Below are positions 55,878-64,000 of a stretch of DNA of 64,000 bases, piece after piece. Where the stretch lies: contig CM064664.1 of NCBI GenBank assembly GCA_032717465.1, forward strand, positions 1,554,969 to 1,618,968, in the 5' to 3' direction. The stretch comes from Coenobita brevimanus (Eukaryota; Arthropoda; Malacostraca; Decapoda; Coenobitidae). Position 1 is the stretch's first letter, and each line of letters begins with the position of its first letter. The position numbers and the translations under genes were made by a program. Under the pieces are notes generated by a model. The model was given only the letters and a program-made list of their open reading frames with translations, did not search any database and was not told the DNA's origin.

Positions 55878-58800
55878 GTCGATCTATCTATATACCTAGG
55901 CTGCTTCCCCCAAGGAAAGGGAGGTAGCCGAGACCCCCCATTTACTCATCCATTCAAACACATTCATTCGCATCTTAGCCCCAAAGGGGAGAACGGACAG
56001 ATCCTCACCGCACCACACTGCACAAGGGTCAACTGCGCAATGCAATCAGTGACATCCGCAGCAGGGCCCGACAGCAGAACTGGTTTACCCCTGCCACATC
56101 ATAATAGACCCATCCCCTTACCCGCACCTGACCTGACTAGCTGATCAGACCAAATGCGGGAGAATATCCCCTCAGGGCTGTGTCATCACTTATTCATTCA
56201 CAATTTCTCTCCATTTATTTCTGTCACGCACAGCCACTCTTCCTTGCTCAACAGACATCCCTCTTGCATCCAGCGCTCTCTTCACACTGTCCATCCATCC
56301 TATTCGTGGTCTTCCTCTCAGCCTTACACCTCTCACATCAGATCTAGTTATCTTTTTCACTAATCGCTCATTATCCATTCTCTCCATATGCCCAAACAAT
56401 CGCAACACCCTCTGCTCAACTCAACCAGCCATCTCCCGAACAACTCCAGTTCTTCGCACTTCATCATTTCGCACTCGATCCATACACGTCACTCCACACA
56501 TACTCGTCAGACACCTCATCTCCATTACATTCAAACTTTTCCTCTCTGCTACACCCATATTCCATGTTTCAGCCCCATATAACGCAGTCGGTACCACAAT
56601 ACCCTCATATAGCCCTCTCTTTACATCCATTCTAAGCGAACGACATTTAAACACTTTTTTCATTCCTCCCAGCACCTTTCCTACTTCATTTATTCTAAAC
56701 TTCACTTCTGCATCTATTCTTCCATCCACAGCAACATGTGACCCTAGATATTTAAAACACTCTACCTCCTCAAGCAACTCACCATTCAAAACTATATTCA
56801 TCCCCTACCATCTATCAACCTCGTACACTTCATCACTTTACTCTTATTCTCATTTACTTTCAATTTCCTCCTTTCACACACCCTTCCAAAATCCTCTACC
56901 AACTGTCTCAATCTCTCCTCTGAATCAGTCACCAGTGCAGTATCATCTGCAAACAGCAGCTGCTTCAGAATCCACTCTCCATCATCAACATTCGCCAGAC
57001 TCAGACCTCCGCCTAAAACTCTTGCATTCACCTCCTTTACAACACCATCCATGTAAATATTGAACAACCAAGGCGACATCACACATCCCTGTTGCAGCCC
57101 CACTCTCACGGGAAACCAATCACTCACAGCATTTCCCACTCTTACACGTGCTCTACTATTTACATAAAAACTTTTCACCCTTTTTAGTAACCTACCATCA
57201 AGTCCATACAATCTTAAAACAGTCCGCAAAGCCTCCCTATCAATTCTATCATACGCTTTCTCTAAATCCATAAATGCCCAAAACACATCTTTGTCTTTCG
57301 CTAAATACTTTTCACACACTTGTCTCACAGCAAACACCTGATCAACGCATCCCCTTCCTCTCCTAAAGCCACACTGCTCATCACCAATCACTCCCTTTGT
57401 ACCCTCTCTAACTCTCATAATTAACACTCTACCATACACCTTACCTACAACACTCAACAGACTTATACCCCTAAAGCTAGTACATTCATACTTATCACCC
57501 TTGCCTTTATACAACGGGACCACACAAGCACTTGCCCAGTCAATTGGCACCATACCTTTCTCAAAGCACACATTCAACAATCTTACTAACCAGTCAACAA
57601 TAGTCACTCCACCACCCTTCAGGCATTCCACAGCACACCCATCCTTACCTGCAACTATCCCTGTTTTCATCTCCTTTACTGCCTTCTTCACTTCCTGCTT
57701 CGTGATCAAAGAATCATTCAATTCTCCCAACACATTTATTCCTTGCACCCTTCCATCCGCCACAATCTCAGCCACCTTTTCCTCTTCTACATTTAACAAT
57801 CTTTCAAAATACTCTGCCCATCTCTTCCTTACTGCATCCATCTCAGTTAACATCCTTCCATCCTCTGCTTTTACTCGTTCTTCCTTCCCAGACTCTCCCT
57901 TTCGCACCCTTTTCACTTCCTTCTAAAACATTTTCTTATTCTGTTGAAAATTCTCTGTCAGCCGCCAACCCCACCTCTCATCTGATGCCACTTTAGCATC
58001 ACGCACAGCCCTTCTCGCTCTATTCCTCTTTTCCTTATACCTTTCATATGACATCTCATCCTTCCTCTGCAGCCACACTTCATGTGCGTGTCTCTTCTCA
58101 GCCACAGCCATACTTACTTCCTCACACCACCATTCACTTCCTTTTCTTACACTACCACCCACACGTCTCACACCACACACCTCTTCTGCATGCCCCACCA
58201 CAGCACTCTTAAACAACTGCCATTCCTCCTCCACGCTGCCATTTTCTCGATCTTTCACTGCATTCCACTCATCTTTCAATTTCTCCTGATACTCTATCTT
58301 TTTCTCTCTTTTATCCAACTCACTCCCTTTCAAAACCTCCCTGCCACACCTAACCCTCCTAGCTCTCACCCATCTCTTACCTACTCTTAACTTTCCCTCC
58401 ACCAGGTAGTGGTCAGACATACCTCCACCCTCCCCTCTCAGAACTCTCACATCCAACAATCTTCCTATTACATTCCTAGACACAACCACATAGTCCATCA
58501 AAGCTCTATCAACAACCCTTCCACCCTCCTGTCTCACCCATGTATACTTATAAATATCTTTCTTCTCAAACAGCGTATTTCCAATCACCATCTCTCGCTC
58601 AACACACATCGCTATCATTCGTTCCCCATTTCCATTTCTTCCAGGCACACCATGCATACCAACTACACCTTCAACTGCTACATTTCCCACTCTAGCATTC
58701 AGATCGCCCATCATACCACATTCACATTCGCTCCAAAACTCTGCAGACACTCATCAACATCATTCAAGAAAGACTCCCTTTCTTCTTCATCCCTTTCACT

Positions 58801-59260
58801 ACCAGGCCCATATGCACTCACAAACACCCACAACTCACGTTCAAATTACGCTTTCACCCACATCAGTCTCGATGACACCTCCTTCCATTCAGTCACACAT
58901 TGATGTACTTCCGGACTCACTAACAAGGCCACACCTTCTCTTGCCCTTCCTCTATCAACACCTGACAATCTTCCATTCACACTTCCAAACATAGACTCCC
59001 CCTTCCCTTTCATCTTCGTTTCACTCAAAGCTAACACATCCAACTTTCTTCTCACAAACATTCTCCCAATCTCCTTCCTTTTAGCCTCAAGCGTACTACA
59101 TCCACGCACATTCATAGACCCAATCTTCAGGGTACGGGGATAACTCCATCCCCCATCCCTTTCTCTGGCCTGTCTCTTTTTAGAAACTAAAAAACAGAGG
59201 AGGGGGTCCCTAGTCCCCTCACCCCGTCCCTTTTAGTCGCCTTTTACGACACGCAGGGAA
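55878..59260 (-). mobile_element. RTE-like non-LTR retrotransposon, family B, near full length
   Basis: The minus-strand 5' end near 59,260 has GCCTTTTACGACACGCAGGG on plus, shared with family A (11,218-11,237). Coding runs 59,115 to 56,190, followed by a 3' untranslated region (56,185-55,890) and a short (ATCT)n tail at 55,878. Having both a 5' block and an RTE-like tail, it looks almost complete, though the frame is broken. Another copy of the tail is at 48,715. Confidence 0.88.
56190..59115 (-). pseudogene. RTE-like endonuclease-reverse transcriptase, family B
   Basis: Endonuclease: MNVRGCSTLEAKRKEIGRMF, DVLALSETKMKGKG (59,115-58,990), a frame break near 58,850 and another near 58,740, then GDLNARVGNVAVEG, RALMDYVVVSRNVIGR and GMSDHYLVEGKLRV. 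RT (57,916-56,798): GKDGCAVECLKGGG, ACVVPLYKGKGDKYE, RGISLLSVVGKVYGRVL, GFRRGRGCVDQVFAVRQ, WAFMDLEKAYDRIDREAL, GLQQGCVMSPWLFNIYMD and LLFADDTALVTDSEE. The C-terminus (56,801-56,190) has FKYLGSHVAVDGRI, TALYGAETWNMG and RLFGHMERM. Catalytic residues are intact; breaks near 57,920, 56,800 and 56,415 interrupt the frame. Confidence 0.9.
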
Positions 59261-59282
59261 TACGGTGGCAGTATTCTTCTTA

Positions 59283-59336
59283 ACACAACCTGGCCGCAGA
59301 GTAGTAGTACCACCCCATAGTGCGGCCAGGTTGTGT
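59283..59336. repeat. Perfect 16-bp hairpin next to RTE 5' end
   Basis: ACACAACCTGGCCGCA (59,283-59,298) and its exact complement TGCGGCCAGGTTGTGT (59,321-59,336), with a 22-bp loop. Confidence 0.95.
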
Positions 59337-59339
59337 CGC

Positions 59340-60055
59340 CCCCGCCACAGGGGCGGACACGTACCGCAGCAATATGAAGAGCTGGGACCTCGCAATAGTG
59401 AAATGGCACAGACAGTGAGTAACGGAATTTTCCTCTCAGCGTCTGTGCATTGTCGAACCCATGTATCAATTAAATAGTGATAAGGATTAGGATATAACTG
59501 GACCCTGTATCGGATATCTAGTTTGGTGGGGAGGAAGTGTGGCTAGTGGGAGAGGGGAGGGAATGGACGGGGGAGGGTCGGGCTCTCCTGTTTCTTGCTG
59601 GGTCGTATGCCGAGTCGTAAGCTGGAACCCAATACTTTACGGGAAACGAGCGAGACGACAGACATTCACATGGTTAGGACCACACAAACACGGCATGCTT
59701 TCACCTTTTTATGGAGAGCTAAATAATATATGTATTACTTGGCTATGAACGCTACATAGTGATACGTAAAACGCAGCAGACCTCAGTTTGTTAAGTGCTG
59801 GGCTTATCATGTGATGTGGCGTATGACTGGTGCGGCAGAGATGGAGGCTGATTCATGAGGCCACTTGGCTTGACCCGTCACCACAATCACACTATTTTAG
59901 TCAATAACAATGAAAATTACTGAAAACCAACTATTCCTGATGTTATTATACGGAATGTAGACACGTTCATAAATAAAAACTTGTGTAGTTCTATAAACAC
60001 GTTAGTATGCCTACATAGTAGTTGCACTGTGTGCATACCTAACAGAATACCTTCA
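59340..60055. other. Unassigned DNA
   Basis: About 0.7 kb between two LINEs. No gene or element recognised. Confidence 0.45.
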
Positions 60056-60127
60056 TTTTTTTTTTAAATAGATAATGAATGGAGGAAGGAAAAACAAAAG
60101 GGAAAAAATACGAGTAAGTCCATGTGC

Positions 60128-61228
60128 CTAAAGGCAATCTCGATTCATAAGATGACAACTGGACTTGAACTGAAGTGGATCAAATGTTTGTGGGAAACAA
60201 CTCCCAGGAAGCGAATTCCAGAGAGTAGTAGTTCTGGGGATAAATGAATTTTGATAAGCAGAGGTTCTGCATTGCAGTGGAGAGATTGTGAATTCATGGG
60301 CGCTCCCAGCTGCCCGAGTATTTCGGGAGAAAATGTGCAGGGGAGGAACAATTGAAGCCAGTTCGTCTGAACACTTACGGTAAAAATATCTATAAAATAA
60401 TGCTAAAGAAGCAACATCTCTATGTACTGATAATGGAGGAAGGTCTTGCGTGATGGCAAGATTATTAATTAATCTAATGGCTTTATTTTTAATTTTGTCC
60501 AACTGCCTCAATGCAACCGCTCCACATCCACTCCACAGTGGTGACCAGTATTCGATCTGAGAACGCATGTGACTTTTATAAATTGTGGCCATCTGCTCGT
60601 CAGTAAAGAACTCACGAACTCTGTACATAAGTCCCAATTTTTTGGATGCATTTTTAGCAAAGGATTTAACATAAGCTGTCCAGCTTAGGCTGAGGTTTAG
60701 AGTAACACCCAGCATATCAATTGTAGTGGATATTGGAATATTGACATAATTTAAAATTATGTGAGAGTCTGAGGGATTCTTTCTGTTGGAGAAATTAATG
60801 TATTTAGTTTTCTGTGCATTAAATGAGACCAGATTTGTGTGTCCCCATTGATTAATTTTAGAAAGGTCCTGGTTCAGAGAAATAGCTGTGTTTATTTGGG
60901 AATTTATAATATCAAATTGTGTAAAGGAGGCACTAATGTGAAAGAACTATGAAGAGTTGTCATCAGCATAAGAGTGTATTGGGTTGTGAGTGACAGATAG
61001 GAGGTCATTTATATGAATGAGGAAGAGGGTTGGCGCCAAAACTGATCCTGAGGTACGCCAGCATTTACGGAATGAATCTGAGAATAAATACTGTACCATC
61101 TACCATGACCCATATTTTTCTATTATGAAGGTAAGAAGAAATTAGAGGAACCAGTGATGCAAGGCCATAGTGTGACATCTTAGACAATAAGGCCCGGTGC
61201 CATACTCTGTCGAATGCTTTTGATATAT
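60128..61228 (-). pseudogene. LINE RT C-terminal half
   Basis: 60,715-60,128 is an open 195-codon frame: MLGVTLNLSLSWTAYVKSFA, YWSPLWSGCGAVALRQLDKI and LALFYRYFYRKCSDELASIV, the typical post-RT region. Upstream (61,228-60,960) an RT segment reads ISKAFDRVWHRALLSKM, with the active-site region near 60,975 recognisable only as HSYADD-like in a shifted frame. The preceding ALD codons lie across the transposon at 62,557. Confidence 0.8.
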
Positions 61229-62556
61229 GAGGCGCCCCTTGCTGAAGTGATGCAAGTGACACCTCGGTCGAAATTTAGTTTTCACTTGCATCGAGTAGTA
61301 CGATAATAGCTCTATGTAAGGAAAGTTTCCCAAAGTGATTCAGGGAAGTGGTGTGGTCATGAGGTTCATAATCCTACACAAAACCACGAATTTTTGGAGG
61401 AAATGCTGCACGACTTTACTTTCCGATCTGTAGTAAGGCAAGAGCCCGGGAGAGGTGCCCAACCAATCAGCACACTAACATCATGGTGCCCGCCAGCCAA
61501 TGGGAGTGCAGAAGGGCCGCCAGTCATAGTTCGTGCCTTGTATCAACTGGTTTTCCTTTTTTTTTTTCTCTCTCTCTTTCTTTTTTGTGTGTGGTTTTCT
61601 GACCTGTACGGTTCATTGTGTTAAGCTAGTGTTAAGAAAAAAAGTAATATTATTATGAATGGAGTCATTATTTTTTTTAGTAACAATCACGTTGTGTGTA
61701 CGTGTCTACATAAAAGAAAAATATTATTTTGAGAAGTCCTTACGAGCGTTACATTAGCTTTTTTTTTTTTTTTTCTTTACAAGAAAATATTATTCAGCAT
61801 TGAGCCCTTGTGCCAAAGGGGTTCTACGGCTATGATTAAGTGAAGTACCCAAGAGAAAGCCTTAGTGTTAAGTTAGTGATAAAAAATAATAAGAATAATA
61901 TTATGAAAGGAGTCATTATTTTCTTTTTTTAGTAAAAAGCAAGTTGTGTGTAAGTGGCTACATTAAAGAAAAATATTATTTTGAAAAGTCCTTACGAGTT
62001 TTACATTACCTGTTTCTTTTTAATTTACAAGAAAATAATATTCACGGTATTAAGAAGAGGAAATTATTAACTATTGACATCAAGAACATATTATTAAGTG
62101 ACGAAGTAGTACGGTAATAAGACAAAGCACAATTACATTCAATAATATTATTATCAGGGTCATTGTCTCGCAATGGCTTGGGTAGGCCTTCAGTCTTCAT
62201 CAGCCACTTATTCAGACAGTTTAAAACAACAGGATTATTAATAGGTAAAGGATGCCATTTTTTTATCCATGCAGCTCCGACAAATCTTCGTATGTTGAGT
62301 GAGATCGTATTGAAGTACCTAAAATATAAGGTAAAAAAGCGCCATGTGCTTGAAGTAGATGAATAATAACCCGAGAAAATAGCGTATGAGAGTTGGAAAT
62401 GAGGTTAGCGCCACCGATTTGCTCCTTGCTTCACTTCCGCTCAAGAGGTGAAGTGAGGCAAGGGCAAGCGGAAGTGAGCCAGCCCGCCAACTTTCAAAAA
62501 CTGTTTTCTCGACTTTTTGTTTGTGTCACTTGCATCACTTCAGCAGGGGGCACCTC
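61229..62556. mobile_element. Non-autonomous TIR transposon, 1.33 kb, inside the LINE
   Basis: The left end GAGGCGCCCCTTGCTGAAGT continues GATGCAAGTGACAC. The right end is its inverted match with three differences (GAGGTGCCCCCTGCTGAAGT, GATGCAAGTGACAC). Flanks are ATAT at 61,225-61,228 and 62,557-62,560, so the duplication is either ATAT or TA with the repeat starting TGAGG. Removing it gives codons for ALDISKAF. The interior is AT-rich and non-coding, with a ~242-bp internal repeat and a 14-bp near-palindrome near 62,427-62,466. Confidence 0.85.
61629..62040. repeat. ~242-bp internal duplication in the TIR transposon
   Basis: AAGAAAAATATTATTTTGA then AAGTCCTTACGAG occurs near 61,714 and near 61,956. 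GGAGTCATTATTTT, GTTGTGTGTA and TTTACAAGAAAATA recur at the same spacing. The copies are about 80-85% alike by eye. Confidence 0.85.
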
Positions 62557-63916
62557 ATATCTAGTGCTATGGTGTGTGTTTCACCGTGTTGGTCTATTGT
62601 TTTGTTAATCTGTTGGGTAAGAAGACAAAAAGAATGTCTGCAGTTGAACGTTCTTGTCTAAATCCATACTGCCGATCATTGATTAATTTATTGATTTCTA
62701 GATGCTTGATTATGTGTTTGTTAATTAGTGTCTCAAAAACTTTGCCAAGAATGGAAGTTATTGCAATTTGTCTATAGTTTGATGGATCAGAAGTTGCCCC
62801 CGTTTTAAGAACAGGATGGATATTTGCATCTTTCCAAGAGGCTGGAAAACTTGAGGTATGGATGCATAAGCGGAAAAATTTTGTCAATACAGGAGCCAAC
62901 ACTGAGGAGCAATTTTTAAGTACTATTGATGGAATTTCATCTGGCCCAGTAGCTTAGTCTGCTGAGAGACTCTGTAATACAGCTTTTACGTATCTGGTGT
63001 GAATCATGGAAGGAGGTATTTGAGGGGAATCAAAATCAAGTACAGGAATATTGTAATTTTCTGTATCTAGGGTTGGGTTTGTTGAAAAAATGTCAACAAG
63101 AAGTTTGGCTTTTCCACGTGGGTCACTTACTAGATTTCCATTGGGGGACTGTAAAGGTGGAATGGAAGAGGAGGTAGTGAAGTTAGATTTGAATGAATTA
63201 AGGGCCGACCAGAATATTTTGTTATCATTTGGGTTGTTTAGTAGTTTGTCAGCCTGTCTATGCAGAGAGTTTGATTTAGAAAGTTTGATGATAGTTTCTG
63301 ATATTTCTATAATAGTTAAAGGCTTCTTTGGTTTTGGTCCTTGTATAAGTGTTATAGGCTATTGTTTTATGTTCTGTTACTCTAGCACAATTGTGGTCAA
63401 ACCATTTAGGAGAATTACATCTTTTTCTGTAACTATGATGGGGAATGAATGTTTCCATGCCGATTTTAATGAAATCCTCTATGTGGCCCAATGTGGAATT
63501 TGCATCTTGGGAGATAAAGGAGGTCCAAGGAACATCATGAAAAAATTATGGAGTCCCTCCCAGTCTGCCCTGTCGTAGTGCCATTTAGTCACCACGACCT
63601 GTTCAGAGCAGGAGGGTGTGGTAGGTGTTAAACTGGTAGCTTCAATCAGACAATGATCCGAAGATCCGAGGGGGGACTTGACTTCGATACTATAATTATC
63701 TGAATTGGTTGTTAGAAACAAGTCCAATAGGTGGGGATTTTGATCGGGGTTGTCTGGTGATAGCATGGTGCCAAAATGCTGATCCCTGTTATGTCTACCA
63801 GGAATACCATACATATGACATGTTGTGGCAGTATATTCATCTTGGTCAGCACCTTCTGTGCGCCACCTGAATTTTGCAATGAAACAGCAGGATATGTTTA
63901 CGTGGTTATTCTCCAT
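62557..63916 (-). pseudogene. LINE endonuclease C-terminus and RT N-terminal half
   Basis: 63,916-63,479 carries [20 protein letters not shown] and PLGSSDHCLIEA (endonuclease SDH motif), then HYDRADWEGLHNFF. 63,491-63,276 has CNSPKWFDHNCARVTEHKTI. 62,902-62,594 is the RT start: LTKFFRLCIHTSSFPASWKD, ANIHPVLKTGATSDPSNYRQ, LGKVFETLINKHIIKHLE and DRQYGFRQERSTAD. Stops separate the frames. The N-terminal endonuclease motifs would lie beyond 63,920 and are not recognisable before the window ends. Confidence 0.8.
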
Positions 63917-64000
63917 TTTTAGTTGATTTCAATATAGTGATGTGCAACTCTTACATTTGTGGTGGTTTATTTGTTGGTTTATTACATAACCAGATTCATA

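Larger units (their letters stand above)
60056..63960 (-). mobile_element. Jockey/CR1-like LINE split by a 1.33-kb transposon
   Basis: The 3' end is at about 60,056 (T-run on plus, poly(A)). Coding fragments run from 60,128 to 61,228 and from 62,557 to about 63,916, towards the right edge, separated by an inverted-repeat element. It is the best-preserved member of the family also seen at 19.0, 28.2 and 35.8 kb. Confidence 0.85.

Overview
This is a repeat-saturated nuclear window from an animal, most likely a crustacean (probably a decapod) or a related arthropod. Three things point that way: spliced fragments of an arthropod-type ionotropic receptor (IR) gene; a dense mix of RTE-like, Jockey/CR1-like and I-like LINEs, Gypsy, piggyBac, Tigger/pogo and mariner-like relics; and very long (TA)n, (CA)n and (GA)n microsatellites. 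No bacterial or viral genome is present.

The only convincing host gene is an IR on the minus strand. Six short exons (46,518 down to 28,837) carry GT..AG signals and join with matching intron phases into about 313 codons covering the ligand-binding S1 half, M1, pore, M3 and the start of S2. Both gene ends are missing. Its introns hold most of the mobile DNA between 29 and 46 kb.

Region by region: 0-0.7 kb is a coiled-coil ORF1-like reading frame running off the left edge (-). 1.4-2.9 kb is a tail-to-tail dimer of two deleted piggyBac copies sharing one TTAA. 3.1-3.7 kb is a mariner/Tc3-like transposase relic. 4.5-8.25 kb is a decayed Gypsy element that ends inside RNase H against an RTE-like LINE (8.25-11.28 kb, -). 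11.5-15.3 kb holds TTAA-flanked elements, a ~205-bp tandem array and a tRNA-derived SINE. 15.5-18.4 kb is a Jockey/CR1-like LINE (-). 19-23.6 kb is an older LINE split by a 3.5-kb piggyBac element that carries its own 165-bp satellite. 23.7-28.8 kb contains three LINE fragments. 30.8-34.1 kb is a second copy of the 15.5-kb LINE. 35.4-35.6 kb is a 5S rRNA/RTE chimera. 35.8-37.3 kb is another LINE relic. 39.3-42.0 kb is an RTE-like fragment split by a deleted Tigger/pogo element. 42.1-44.2 kb is another TTAA element. 51.4-55.8 kb is a terminal-inverted-repeat element built round 2.85 kb of almost pure G/T sequence. 55.9-59.3 kb is a second RTE-like family. 60.0-63.9 kb is a LINE split by a 1.33-kb inverted-repeat transposon.

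The most unusual signals are the G/T-only tract inside nested inverted repeats, three TE-derived segments each bounded on both sides by (TA)n, the piggyBac dimer, and the 5S-headed RTE fragment. Several nested insertions can be dated relative to one another because removing the insert restores the interrupted reading frame. All family assignments come from reading motifs by eye; no database search was run.
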